DNA of 64,000 bases from Bacteroidota bacterium (GCA_021815405.1 JAKAGV010000003.1:274106-338105); one strand, 5' to 3'; counted from the first letter of the stretch, positions 44,263-54,847 are shown. A program made the numbers and translations. The notes: generated from the letters alone by a model not told the origin.

Positions 44263-46353
44263 GTGAGCAATAAGAGAATTATAAATTTTGTGAGAGCATT
44301 TATATTCATCATACTTCAAGTTATATCGATAAACGTTTTTGCTCAATCACAAAATCAACCGTCATATCAAAAAGTTAGTGATGTTCTAGTTCCTGCTACG
44401 TCATCCTCAGTCAAAATTAATGGCTACCTTGGGGAAAAAATTAATTTATGCATCGACAACCGGGTAATGGCACAAAGTATTGAAAAACTTATCAGACCAT
44501 TCCGTCTTCGTTTTGAAAATGATTTCTCCGGCTTTCGCTGTGAATATTGGGGTAAGTGGTTTACATCGGCTATGCTGGCATATTCTTACCAACCTACTGT
44601 TGAGCATCGAGAAGTAATTAACAAAGCTTTAGATGAATTACTTGAAACTCAAACACCCGATGGTTATATCGGTACTTATGATAAACAGCATTATCTTGGA
44701 GGATGGGATGTCTGGGGGCAGAAATACACATTACTTGGACTGATTGCTTATTATGATTATACAAAAGATAAGAAAGTACTCGAAGACGCTTGTCGCGTAG
44801 CTGATTTGTTATTAACAAAAGTTGGACCCGGTAAAGTAAATATAGCGGAAAATGGAATCCCTGTGCTTAAGGGATTAGCTTCTACTTCAATCCTTAGAGC
44901 GATTATACTTTTATATGAACGTACGGGTAACAAAAATTACTTAGACTTTGCAAAATATATTGTACATCAATGGAGTGTACCTAATAAATTTACACCGACC
45001 GGTTTGCGTTTAATCGAAAAAGCCCTAGCAGGAGTTCCCCCAATCGAAATAGATGCACCCAAAGCATTTGAAATGATGTCCAACTTTGAAGGAGTTTTAG
45101 AATTATACAAAGTAACGGGAGAAAAAAAATATTTAGAAGCAGCTGTAAAATTTGGTAATAGCATTCGTAAGTACGAAAGGATGATTACCGGATCGTGTTC
45201 TAATCAAGAATTATGGTGTGATGGAGTAAGAGAACAAACTGAAGTGTTACCCCAGCCAATTGAAACATGTGTAACAGTAACCTGGATGAGATATTGTTAT
45301 CAGCTTCTAAGAGCGACCGGCAACCCGGTTTGGGCTGATGAATTAGAGGTGTCGCTTTATAATGCTGAACTCGGAGCCATGTCGCCTCATGGAGGTTGGT
45401 GGGCATATTTCTCACCACTTATCGGTGAACGAATTCCAAGCCTGATGCAGCACGAAGACGTTGGTTTAAGTTGCTGTGTAGCGAGCGGTCCACGGGCACT
45501 GCTTCTTACTCCGCGCTGGTCAATAATGGGATCAAAAAATGGAATTACAATCAATCTATATTCACAGGGTTCTTATAATGAAAAGTTACAAGACGGAACT
45601 GAAGTAAATATTATACAGGATACTGACTACCCAGTTGGAGATCAAATAACACTGACAGTCAAACCGTCAAAGCCTTGTAATTTTACATTGAGTCTTAGAA
45701 TTCCAGGATGGAGTAAAAAAAATAAGCTAAGCATAAACGGACAAACAAAAAAATGTTTACCCGGAACATACGCAAAAATAAATAGAACCTGGTCTGCAGG
45801 TGATAAAATAATTTTAAATCTTGATTTGCGTGGACGTATAATCCCTGCTCCAAGCGATGCACCGCAGCTTGCAATAATGCGCGGTCCAATAGTTTTAGCA
45901 CTGGACAGTCGTTTAGTAGAACCACAGGATACATCTGTTTGGTTATTAACGGAGCGAGATAGTTTATCTAAACATGATGCATCCCAGAATAATTTTTCCA
46001 ATCCTTTGTTTGATACTAATCCTCCGGGATATGTTAGGATAAAACCTTGTTTATTACCTACTGATAAACAAGAATACATAACTCTTAAACCGGATACTTC
46101 TAAGTCTAAAAATTTCTGGATGGAATTTAAGGTCCCATTTCTTGTAAGACCATCCCATTTCTTTAATCATCACGAAAAAACATTAGTAATGTGTGATTAC
46201 TCCTCGGCAGGCAATAATTGGAATGAGAAGAATCTCTACCGGGTTTGGATACCGCAGCCAATGTATATGGGATATATGTACCCGCATAATATTTGGAGAA
46301 TAGTTAATCCTGAAACAAATACGTGTCCGGTATTTCCAAAGGGTGAATTCTGA
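44263..46353 (+). CDS. GH127-family (DUF1680) glycoside hydrolase, beta-L-arabinofuranosidase-like
   Basis: 696 aa, GTG start, signal peptide ending NVFAQ (about residue 27). The (alpha/alpha)6 barrel carries GYIGTYDKQHYLGGWDVWGQKY, ETCVTVTWMRYCYQLL (about 331) and LSCCVASGPRALL (about 402). The Glu and Cys of ETC and the Cys pair CC are the zinc and nucleophile ligands described for GH127 beta-L-arabinofuranosidases. A C-terminal beta domain follows. Arabinose release is a reasonable guess, but related families GH137/GH142/GH146 have other substrates. With the isomerase-like gene at 61678 it hints that the target glycan contains L-arabinose. Confidence 0.82.
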   Translation: MSNKRIINFVRAFIFIILQVISINVFAQSQNQPSYQKVSDVLVPATSSSVKINGYLGEKINLCIDNRVMAQSIEKLIRPFRLRFENDFSGFRCEYWGKWFTSAMLAYSYQPTVEHREVINKALDELLETQTPDGYIGTYDKQHYLGGWDVWGQKYTLLGLIAYYDYTKDKKVLEDACRVADLLLTKVGPGKVNIAENGIPVLKGLASTSILRAIILLYERTGNKNYLDFAKYIVHQWSVPNKFTPTGLRLIEKALAGVPPIEIDAPKAFEMMSNFEGVLELYKVTGEKKYLEAAVKFGNSIRKYERMITGSCSNQELWCDGVREQTEVLPQPIETCVTVTWMRYCYQLLRATGNPVWADELEVSLYNAELGAMSPHGGWWAYFSPLIGERIPSLMQHEDVGLSCCVASGPRALLLTPRWSIMGSKNGITINLYSQGSYNEKLQDGTEVNIIQDTDYPVGDQITLTVKPSKPCNFTLSLRIPGWSKKNKLSINGQTKKCLPGTYAKINRTWSAGDKIILNLDLRGRIIPAPSDAPQLAIMRGPIVLALDSRLVEPQDTSVWLLTERDSLSKHDASQNNFSNPLFDTNPPGYVRIKPCLLPTDKQEYITLKPDTSKSKNFWMEFKVPFLVRPSHFFNHHEKTLVMCDYSSAGNNWNEKNLYRVWIPQPMYMGYMYPHNIWRIVNPETNTCPVFPKGEF

Positions 46354-46416
46354 TTATCTGCGCTTGAGAATTTAACAATAGATTTCTTTGATTAAAACTA
46401 CATTTATTATTTTATT

Positions 46417-48282
46417 ATGAAGATAGGAATCAATAAAGAACAGGGTACAAAATATTGTTGCTTCCATAGCGATCATCAAAATTTTAACAATGAGTTTAAA
46501 GTAAAGGCATCAATTACTATTATTATTTTTACTTTATTTTTTGTGTTAAATACCTGGTTCTGCTTATCACTATTTGCTCAAAACACAAAATGGAAACCTG
46601 TTACAGGTCATATAATGACCCGGTGGGCAAAGAATGTGAATCCAAATAATGCTCTACCTGAATATCCACGCCCTCAAATGATTAGAAAACAATGGATGAA
46701 TCTAAATGGGCTATGGCAATATGATATCGTGAATACAAAAGCAATACCTTTCAACAAAAACTTATCCGGTAGAATTCTAGTCCCGTTTCCAATTGAATCC
46801 GCTCTTTCAGGAGTAATGAAACACAGTTCGTACATCCTATATAGAAGAACTTTTGTTCTACCCACCGAATGGAAAGGAAAAAGAATTCTTCTTCACTTTG
46901 GCTCAGTGGATTGGGAAACAACTGCATTTGTTAAAGGCAAAGAAGTCGGCTCTCATAAAGGCGGATATGATGCATTTACTTTTGATATAACCGGAGCTTT
47001 AGACTCAACCGGCGAACAGGAATTAGTTGTAGAAGTATTTGACCCTACAGATGAAGGATTACAACCATCCGGAAAACAATCAGTGAAACCGGAAGGAATA
47101 TTCTATACTTCGGTAACGGGGATATGGCAAACAGTTTGGTTAGAGCCGGTGAATGATGCGTATATAAGTAAAATCAAATTAACACCAGATATTGATAATT
47201 CAACTTAATCTGTTAAAGCTAATGGGAATTTTAACTCTTCAGATTACAAAATATATGCTAAAGTATATGACGGGAAAAAACTCTTGATTAAAAAGAGCGG
47301 GGAAGTAGATAAGATTTTAACAATACCCATTAAAAACGAAAAACTTTGGTCTCCTTCCAAGCCGCATCTTTACGATTTATCTTTGTCATTAATGAAAAAC
47401 GGGAAAGTAATGGATAGTGTCGGAAGCTATTTTGGAATGCGGAAAATAAGTATAGGCAAGGATAGCAAAGGCATAACAAGGATATTACTAAATAACAAAT
47501 TTGTTTTCTTAAGAGGTCCATTAGACCAGGGTTATTGGCCGGATGGTTTATACACTGCGCCAACTGATAATGCATTAAAATACGATCTTCAAATAATAAA
47601 AAAATTAGGATTCAACATGGTACGTAAACACCAAAAGGTTGAACCTCAACGATGGTATTACTGGTGCGATAAGCTTGGTCTAGTAGTTTTCCAGGATATG
47701 CCGGGTCCGCATTGGGAAAATAATTTTAAATCTAAAGAAACTATTGAAACCGATAAAGAGTTTAAGAAAGAACTAGAAAGGATGATAAAGAGTCACTGGA
47801 ACCATCCCTCAATTGTAATGTGGGTTTTGTTTAATGAGGGATGGGGTCAGCATGATACTGAAAACCTTACTAACCTGGTAAAAGAAACTGATCCAAGTCG
47901 GTTAGTTGATGATGCTAGCGGCTGGGTAGATAAAAAAGTTGGTGATGTCATTGATGTCCATCATTATCCAGATCCTTTTTCCCCCAAACCTGAAGCTAAC
48001 CGTGCTGCTGTTCTTGGTGAATTTGGAGGGCTGGGATTAGCAATACAAGGACATCTTTGGGAGACTCAACAGTGCAGTTATAAGAAAATGCACAATAATA
48101 ATGATTTTCTTAAAAATTATAAAAGGCTTGCTAAAAAGGTTCGGCTGTTAAAAGAAAAACCCGGTCTTAGTACCGCTGTTTATACTCAATTAACCGATGT
48201 GGAATCAGAAATAAATGGTTTAATGACTTACGATAGAAAAATTATAAAACTTTCCTTTAAAATATCGACATTCCTCAAATAG
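46417..48282 (+). pseudogene. GH2 glycoside hydrolase interrupted by one in-frame stop
   Basis: Codons 1-263 (46417-47205) and the downstream part (to 48282) are in the same reading frame, separated only by a TAA at 47206-47208. Reading through gives one GH2 protein of about 620 aa. The sugar-binding domain has GRILVPFPIESALSGVM and YRRTFVLPTEWKGKRILLHFG. The barrel has the acid/base Glu in MWVLFNEGWGQHD and the nucleophile Glu in AVLGEFGGLG, and the end is YTQLTDVESEINGLMTYDRK. Both catalytic Glu residues lie after the stop, so the upstream fragment cannot be active. A recent nonsense mutation, a sequencing error, or rarely suppression are the options. The N-terminus is unusually long before its hydrophobic segment (about 33-52). 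Confidence 0.85.
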
Positions 48283-48337
48283 ATAGTGTTCGTATAGCCA
48301 ATCAGAAACTATTAAAACTTTTAAGGAAATAAATCAA

Positions 48338-50893
48338 ATGAGAAAAATAATATTACTTTCTTGTTCTCTATTATTATACTTCCTTTTTCCATTAATTCTT
48401 GAGGCGCAAACATGGAATGTTAATCCAGATTTTTGGACAGCGACCGACGCACTTGGCAGAGTAACACCTAATGAAAATGAAACCGGCTTAACTAAAGCTG
48501 GGAAATATGTTGGAATATTCTATTGGACATGGCATCAGGATGGAAATGCTAATAATGCCGTGAATATTTCTCAAATTCTTAGGCAACATCCTGAAGCGGC
48601 ATATGATGCAAATGACCCGGCATGGGTTTCGGGTGTAACTTGGTGGGATGAACCTTTGTTTGGCTACTACCGGACTACTGATGATTGGGTTTTGCGTAAG
48701 CATGCCCAAATGCTTGCTGACGCCGGTGTTGACGTCGTCTTTTTTGATTGTACAAACTTAACATTTACATGGAAATCATCATATACTGAATTGTTAAAAG
48801 TTTGGGAACAGGCAAGGAAAGATGGTGTCAAGACTCCTCAAATAGCTTTTATACTTCATTTCCGTGCTGATGAGGAGTCATTGGCAGAAATTAAAGAGCT
48901 TTATAACGATTTATACCAACCAGGACTATACAAAGATTTATGGTTTATGTGGGATGGAAAACCTCTAATAATGGCTTATCCAGAAATGCTCAGTCCACAG
49001 AGTAACACAGCGGGACAAGAATTTACAGCTGATTCATCTTTCGTTGGAATAGATGCCTCATGCCCAACTTGGAATAATGAGAGCCCTGGTCGTAGCCTTA
49101 CACTAACGTTATACAAATGGAATACGAATTATGCAACAACTGTGGCTAGTGCACCGATTGCTGATTCAACATTTGTTAATTTTAATGATGGCGCACATCT
49201 TACACTTAATTTCAATCCCCAACCTGGTGGAGAGTATTATTGGGAATTGAATAATGCTGCTGGAGTAGTAGGTGTTTGGATCTGGAGTAATACTCACGAC
49301 TCCTCTGTTACAAACTATTTTAATGGTCAAGTAGCCGATAGTAATTACATCAGTGATATACATTATGCAGGTGGTACTGTAAGCCAATTGACTCACGGCA
49401 ATAGTAATAGTATAAGTGCGGTTCAGATCCTAACGGGAGTGGATAGTACTCTTATAGATAGGATAAAAAACTTTTTCACATTCCGTCCCGGGCAACCTGA
49501 CTACGTAAATGGCCCAAATGGTCCCGACCAAAATATCCAATGGGGTTGGCTCGAAGATTATCCCCAACACGGCTACGCACCTTATAGTTCGGGTGGTTTT
49601 GAAGAAGTACCCGTAGGAGTAGCTCAAAATGCAAGCGATGCAAGTGGAGGACATTGGTGTGCTTTCAATGAACCCATTACGTATGGACGTAGCTATACAC
49701 ATGCAAACGGTCAAGATCCGGATACGAATGCATATTTACATGGAGAAAATTTCCAAGAGCAATGGTCTCGTGCATTTGCACTCGAACCTGATCTTGTATT
49801 TGTTACAGGATGGAATGAATGGATTGCAGGGCGTGTTACCGGCAATCCTAATAACTTTCCTAATCCATATGCACCTTTTTCTTTTGTAGACGAGTATAAC
49901 TGGGAAAAGAGCCGGGATATAGAGCCGGTAAAATCATGGGGAGATAATGGAGACGATTATTACATGCAGTTAGTAGACAATGTACGGAAGTTTAAGGGCA
50001 TGCAAGTGCAGGATGCTGCATCGACTCAGAAATCAATCATCATGGGTAAGTTTAATGATTGGTCAGATGTAAAACCTGAATACCGGGATTACAGGGGGGA
50101 CACGATGTGGCGTAACTCTGCAGGACCAGATACAGTTGTATACTCTAACAATACAGGGCGAAATGATATAGTATTGGCAAAAGTAGCTAGAGATACAAAT
50201 TATATTTATTTCTATGTGCAGACAGCAGATACTTTAACGCCAAAGACTGATCCTAAATGGATGCGGCTTTGGATAGACATTGATCGCAATAAAGCAACCG
50301 GGTGGGAAGGATATGACTACGTAATCAACCGGATAAATCCTGGAGATTCTGCAGTGGTTGAGAAAAGTATGACCGGTTGGAATTGGATAAGGGTAGGATC
50401 GGCAGCATATTCAATAAATGGAAATGCATTAGAATTAAAAGTAAAGCGAACGTTGTTCGGTGTAGAGGGGAAGAAATTAAATTTTGAGTTTAAGTGGAGT
50501 GACAACAGTGAGAATGATGGTAACATTATGGATTTCTATGTCAATGGAGATGCAGCTCCTGACGGACGGTTCAATTATATTTATAACTCTAATAATATAA
50601 CCGGTGTAAGTGAAAATACTAAGTCCTCCCAAAATTTTTCATTATCGCAAAACTATCCAAATCCATTCAATCCTATGACAACAATAAAATACCGTATAGC
50701 AAAGGAAGGGTTTATTACATTAAAAGTATTTAATATGCTGGGTCAAAAAGTTGTTACGTTAGTTAATCAAGATCAAAAGCCAGGGAATTATAGTATAAAT
50801 TTCAATGCCACTTGTTTAGCTTCAGGGGTTTATATGTACAGAATCAAATCAGGCGATTATTCTCTGACAAAAAAGATGGAACTTTTAAAATAA
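48338..50893 (+). CDS. Secreted GH99-like protein with inserted domain, CBM9-like and T9SS domains (paralogue 2)
   Basis: 851 aa, close paralogue of the protein at 30809 with the same order: signal peptide, GH99-like barrel (YYRTTDDWVLRKHAQML, VTGWNEWIAGRVT about residue 490), an insertion at about residues 222-378 (GEYYWELNNAAGVVGVWIW), a CBM9-like domain (about 565-745, RLWIDIDRNKATGWEGYDYV) and a T9SS sorting domain (SQNYPNPFNPMTT). It likewise has NEWIAG instead of NEWHEG. The DNA of the CBM9-like part is nearly identical to that of the gene at 52819 over some 200 bases, suggesting gene conversion or recent duplication. Activity unproven. Confidence 0.75.
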   Translation: MRKIILLSCSLLLYFLFPLILEAQTWNVNPDFWTATDALGRVTPNENETGLTKAGKYVGIFYWTWHQDGNANNAVNISQILRQHPEAAYDANDPAWVSGVTWWDEPLFGYYRTTDDWVLRKHAQMLADAGVDVVFFDCTNLTFTWKSSYTELLKVWEQARKDGVKTPQIAFILHFRADEESLAEIKELYNDLYQPGLYKDLWFMWDGKPLIMAYPEMLSPQSNTAGQEFTADSSFVGIDASCPTWNNESPGRSLTLTLYKWNTNYATTVASAPIADSTFVNFNDGAHLTLNFNPQPGGEYYWELNNAAGVVGVWIWSNTHDSSVTNYFNGQVADSNYISDIHYAGGTVSQLTHGNSNSISAVQILTGVDSTLIDRIKNFFTFRPGQPDYVNGPNGPDQNIQWGWLEDYPQHGYAPYSSGGFEEVPVGVAQNASDASGGHWCAFNEPITYGRSYTHANGQDPDTNAYLHGENFQEQWSRAFALEPDLVFVTGWNEWIAGRVTGNPNNFPNPYAPFSFVDEYNWEKSRDIEPVKSWGDNGDDYYMQLVDNVRKFKGMQVQDAASTQKSIIMGKFNDWSDVKPEYRDYRGDTMWRNSAGPDTVVYSNNTGRNDIVLAKVARDTNYIYFYVQTADTLTPKTDPKWMRLWIDIDRNKATGWEGYDYVINRINPGDSAVVEKSMTGWNWIRVGSAAYSINGNALELKVKRTLFGVEGKKLNFEFKWSDNSENDGNIMDFYVNGDAAPDGRFNYIYNSNNITGVSENTKSSQNFSLSQNYPNPFNPMTTIKYRIAKEGFITLKVFNMLGQKVVTLVNQDQKPGNYSINFNATCLASGVYMYRIKSGDYSLTKKMELLK

Positions 50894-50976
50894 AATTTGG
50901 ATAGAAAAATTTTTTCACATCCTTGGTTCATATTAATTTGCTTTCTTTTCCCATTGACTTGTAATTGGAATATACT

Positions 50977-52749
50977 ATGAAAAAAAATTCTTATACAAAA
51001 AAATTACATGCATTAACAAATGCACTTATTATATTGTTATTTATAAGTTTATTAGCATCGAAACTTAAAGCACAACAGTTGGAATTAAAGGTCGGATTTT
51101 TGGGTACCCCGGATCATCCGGATGTGGAATGGAATGATGAGAATATGCAGCTAATGAAAGACCTTGGCTTCAATACAATGCAGCTAAATATTGCCTGGGG
51201 ATCACGTCCAGATGACGAGCCACTTAATTTGGAAGATGTAGTCCGCATACCTTTACAATTCGAACTGCCAATGGATAAAAGATTAAGTAAAACTCTTCAC
51301 TCAACACAAAGAATAGAAAAACGCAGTGAAAAAATAAAACAACGAATAGCCCTATGTAAAAAAGATAACTTCCATACAATATTCCAATTTGGAGCTCCCT
51401 TTGCAGATCATCCAAGACAAGAAAAAGAGCCGTTACCTCAATGTATCATGGATTCAACTACTATTAATCGATATAAAACTTTAATAAAGGAATTTTACAA
51501 AAAGTTTCCGGGTGTTGATGATCTAATGATGTACACTTACGATCAGGATGCTTGGTTATGCAGTGAAGATGGTCCCTGCCCGCGTTGTCATGGGGTACCT
51601 GTTGCAATAAGAGTTGTTAAATTTGTCAATACTCTTGCGCAAACATGGAGGAAGCTTAATCCAAATGGTATCTTATGGTGGGAACCTTGGGAATTATCGG
51701 CGGGTGAAGTTTATAGTGCTATTAATTTGCTTGATACAAAGTGTGTGGGATTAGCTATCCATTCAAATATTGCAGAAGTTCAGATTGCATTTCCTGCTGA
51801 TCGATGGTTTAAGAATGTCCTTTATTTAGCTAAAAAAAAGGATATTCCTGTATTAGCAGAAGTGTGGATGGGTTGCCCGACAGAGGAAATGGAACCTTAC
51901 ACACATATACCTACACCACTTTTAACTCTTCAAGAATTAAGAGCAGTGTATAATGCTGGTGTTTTAAAAGGAATAAAAGAATATTATGGAAATGTTCCCA
52001 ATGAAGAAGATCCAAATCTGAGAATGACTTCAATATTTTTTGATAATCCAGATATTACTGATAGTGTTGCCTTAAATGAATTAGCCAAACCTTATTTAAA
52101 CGCAGCTGAGGGTGTAATTAAGTATTGGAAGCTTTCTTCGGAAGCGGTTGCATTCTATCCATGGGATGTATCCTGGTATGCTCGCGAAGTAGGTAGAAGT
52201 AATCCTATACATTTAATGACAGCAGCGACCTTAAAAGGTGCAAGTTGGGAAACTCCTTCTTGGCAGTCATCACGTAAAACATATTTCATGAGAACAGATG
52301 AAACCAGCGAACCCAATTTCTGGATGAGAGAGGATATGCAGTTACGATTTGAGCAATCTGCGTCTTTAATGACTCAAGCAATCTCGGGAGCAAAATCTAT
52401 ACAAAAAATTGTCCCTGAAAAATTTAAATTAGAATTTGATAAAAGCATTAAGGAGTTAAGTGAGTTTAGGAGGCGTGTATTGGCTTATGTTTATCACCTT
52501 AGAGAAACTAATCTTGCAAACGATATTAGGATTTCAATCAAATTGAAGCTGCCTCAGAAGCAAAGGTTAGAAAACATAGCAGAGTTAAGAAAAATCCTTG
52601 TCAAGGATCAAGAGAATGAAGGTACTGACGAGCCGATAGCTTCTGCAATAAAACTACTTGATCATAATTTGAATAAATTTTTGGAAATATATTTTCTTCC
52701 ATCTAAAACGACTAATATGAGAAATGATTGGAGTATCACCTCAAATTAA
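50977..52749 (+). CDS. Secreted TIM-barrel-like protein of unknown function
   Basis: 590 aa from ATG 50977 (a TTG four codons upstream is less likely). Signal peptide MKKNSYTKKLHALTNALII...LKAQ. The N-terminal half looks like a glycosidase barrel: LKDLGFNTMQLNIAWGS, DDLMMYTYDQDAWLCSEDGP, CPRCHGVP, GILWWEPWELSAGE and IPVLAEVWMG. The combination of a YDQD strand end with a Cys pair (CPRC) recalls GH20/GH84-like or DUF4838-type barrels, but catalytic residues cannot be matched. The C-terminal 150 residues are helical. It lies between two GH99-like genes and may act on the same glycan. Confidence 0.55.
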   Translation: MKKNSYTKKLHALTNALIILLFISLLASKLKAQQLELKVGFLGTPDHPDVEWNDENMQLMKDLGFNTMQLNIAWGSRPDDEPLNLEDVVRIPLQFELPMDKRLSKTLHSTQRIEKRSEKIKQRIALCKKDNFHTIFQFGAPFADHPRQEKEPLPQCIMDSTTINRYKTLIKEFYKKFPGVDDLMMYTYDQDAWLCSEDGPCPRCHGVPVAIRVVKFVNTLAQTWRKLNPNGILWWEPWELSAGEVYSAINLLDTKCVGLAIHSNIAEVQIAFPADRWFKNVLYLAKKKDIPVLAEVWMGCPTEEMEPYTHIPTPLLTLQELRAVYNAGVLKGIKEYYGNVPNEEDPNLRMTSIFFDNPDITDSVALNELAKPYLNAAEGVIKYWKLSSEAVAFYPWDVSWYAREVGRSNPIHLMTAATLKGASWETPSWQSSRKTYFMRTDETSEPNFWMREDMQLRFEQSASLMTQAISGAKSIQKIVPEKFKLEFDKSIKELSEFRRRVLAYVYHLRETNLANDIRISIKLKLPQKQRLENIAELRKILVKDQENEGTDEPIASAIKLLDHNLNKFLEIYFLPSKTTNMRNDWSITSN

Positions 52750-52818
52750 CAGCCTTTTTCAGCAACAACAAACTAGTCCCAAAAATTTTCTAACCAAATT
52801 TAATAGAGTGATATATTT

Positions 52819-54666
52819 ATGAATATTAAAAAAAAATTGAATAGTTATTTTATATTCATTATTTTTCTATTCCCCTTAGTTATTGAAGCACAAACATGGA
52901 ATGTTATCCCTGATTACTGGACTGCAACAGATGCCCTCGGCAGAACTACACCTACCGAAAGAGAAGTAGGTCCGCCAAAAAATAAAAAATATGTCGGGAT
53001 ATTCTATTGGACCTGGCATACCGATGCCAATGCCGATTTTTCGCCGGTGATGAATACATCCCAAATTCTTAGACAACACCCGGAAGCTGCCGGAGATTCT
53101 AACAATCCGGCATGGAAAGGAATTTCCCCAGGTGTCTTCTGGTGGGATGAACCTTTGTTTGGCTACTACCGGACTACCGATGATTGGGTTCTGCGTAAAC
53201 ATGCCCAAATGCTTGCTGATGCCGGGATTGATGTAGTGTTCTTTGACTGTACTAACGCCGATCATACATGGAAGTCATCGTATATGGAATTATTAAAAGT
53301 GTGGGAACAAGCCAGAAAAGAGGGGGTAAAGACTCCTCATGTAGCTTTTATACTTCCTTTCTCTCCTAATGACTACGCATTATTTTCAATCAAAAAATTG
53401 TATAAAGATTTGTACAAACCAGGTCTATATAGAGATTTATGGTTTATGTGGAATGGTAAGCCGCTGATTATGTCGTATTTTGAAATGCTCTCCCCTGTAC
53501 CAAACAATCCTAAGGAAACTAAACTTAGAAAGGACATTAAAAACTTTTTTACATTTCGTCCTGGTCAGCCCGATTACGTTAACGGTCCCTTACGAAATGA
53601 CCAATGGGGCTGGCTCGAAGATTATCCACAGCATGGTTATGGAAAAAAAGCGAACGGAAGTTATGAGGAAGTAACAGTTGGTGTTGCGCAAAATGCTAAT
53701 GACTCTAGCGGCGGACATTGGTACGCTTTTAATGCGCCTGGTACCTACGGACGCAGTTACACTAAAACTAACGGACAAGATAAGAGACCTGATGCATATT
53801 TATATGGACTAAATTTTCAGGAACAATGGAGTAGAGCATTTCAATTGGATCCTGATTTTGTATTTGTTACAGGTTGGAACGAATGGATTGCAGGGCGCTG
53901 GCGAAAAGGATTTTTCTGGACTCCAAAAGTTTCAGACCCTCCCTTTTCGTTTGTAGACGAATACAATTGGGAAAAGAGTCGGGACATAGAACCAGTGAAG
54001 TCATGGGGGGATAATGGAGATGATTATTACATGCAGTTGGTAGACAATGTCCGGAAATTTAAAGGAATGCAAGTGCAAGAGGTTGCATCGACTCAGAAAA
54101 CAATCATCATGGGAAAGTTTAATGACTGGACAGATGTAAAACCTGAATACCGGGATTACAAAGGAGACACGATGTGGCGTAATTCGAAAGGACAAGGCGA
54201 TAGTCTCGTCTATATAAATACAACAGGACGAAACGATATAGTATTGGCAAAGGTAGCTAGAGATAAGGATTACCTATATTTTTATGTGCAGACAGTAAAT
54301 ACATTAACATCGAAGACAGATCCCGAATGGATGCGTTTGTGGATAGATATAGACCGTAACAAAGCAACAGGCTGGCAAGGATATGATTATGTAATCAACC
54401 GGATAAATCCTGGAGATTCTGCAGTGGTTGAGAAAAGTACGATCGGTTGGAATTGGACAAGGGTAGGATCGGCAGCATATTCAATAAATAGAAATGCATT
54501 AGAAATAAAAGTAAAGAGAACATTGTTCGGTGTAGAGGGAAAAAAATTAAATTTTGAGTTTAAGTGGAGTGATAACAGTGAGAATGATGGTAACATTATG
54601 GATTTCTACGTCAATGGAGATGCTGCTCCTGACGGACGGTTCAATTATGTTTATAAAACAAATTAA
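52819..54666 (+). CDS. Secreted GH99-like protein without insertion or sorting domain (paralogue 3)
   Basis: 615 aa. Signal peptide (residues 1-24), GH99-like barrel (FGYYRTTDDWVLRKHAQML, GIDVVFFDCTNADHTWKSS, VTGWNEWIAGRWR about 352) and CBM9-like domain (about 430-612). Compared with the proteins at 30809 and 48338, the about 150-residue insertion is absent: SPVPNNPKETKLRKDIKNFF bridges the gap directly. The T9SS sorting domain is also missing, the protein ending at FNYVYKTN. It would therefore be periplasmic or freely secreted rather than cell-anchored. Same NEWIAG substitution. Its 3' half shares a nearly identical DNA tract with 48338. Confidence 0.75.
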   Translation: MNIKKKLNSYFIFIIFLFPLVIEAQTWNVIPDYWTATDALGRTTPTEREVGPPKNKKYVGIFYWTWHTDANADFSPVMNTSQILRQHPEAAGDSNNPAWKGISPGVFWWDEPLFGYYRTTDDWVLRKHAQMLADAGIDVVFFDCTNADHTWKSSYMELLKVWEQARKEGVKTPHVAFILPFSPNDYALFSIKKLYKDLYKPGLYRDLWFMWNGKPLIMSYFEMLSPVPNNPKETKLRKDIKNFFTFRPGQPDYVNGPLRNDQWGWLEDYPQHGYGKKANGSYEEVTVGVAQNANDSSGGHWYAFNAPGTYGRSYTKTNGQDKRPDAYLYGLNFQEQWSRAFQLDPDFVFVTGWNEWIAGRWRKGFFWTPKVSDPPFSFVDEYNWEKSRDIEPVKSWGDNGDDYYMQLVDNVRKFKGMQVQEVASTQKTIIMGKFNDWTDVKPEYRDYKGDTMWRNSKGQGDSLVYINTTGRNDIVLAKVARDKDYLYFYVQTVNTLTSKTDPEWMRLWIDIDRNKATGWQGYDYVINRINPGDSAVVEKSTIGWNWTRVGSAAYSINRNALEIKVKRTLFGVEGKKLNFEFKWSDNSENDGNIMDFYVNGDAAPDGRFNYVYKTN

Positions 54667-54724
54667 AATAAAAATGTAAAAAAATAAAAGGCGTCGTAAA
54701 AGAGTTTTTAATTGTCACAAAACT

Positions 54725-54847
54725 ATTGGAACCCCTTCTATCTTGCCTGCTGAAAACCGACTCTATTATGCTGGCACCACTAATAATTGGCTTGGAAGCA
54801 GTCAACTAGATGATGCTAAGATTGGCGTAGCAACTATAACATTTTGA
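54725..54847 (+). pseudogene. Remnant of a GH43/GH117-like beta-propeller gene
   Basis: An ORF fragment without a start reads IGTPSILPAENRLYYAG and ...NWLGSSQLDDAKIGVAT before a TGA at 54845-54847. It matches the C-terminal blade of the propeller protein at 58101 (IIGLPSVVQVENRLAIFYDG ... RDIGLAWL) in pattern. The upstream part of the gene is missing, so it is probably the tail of a deleted paralogue. Confidence 0.55.
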
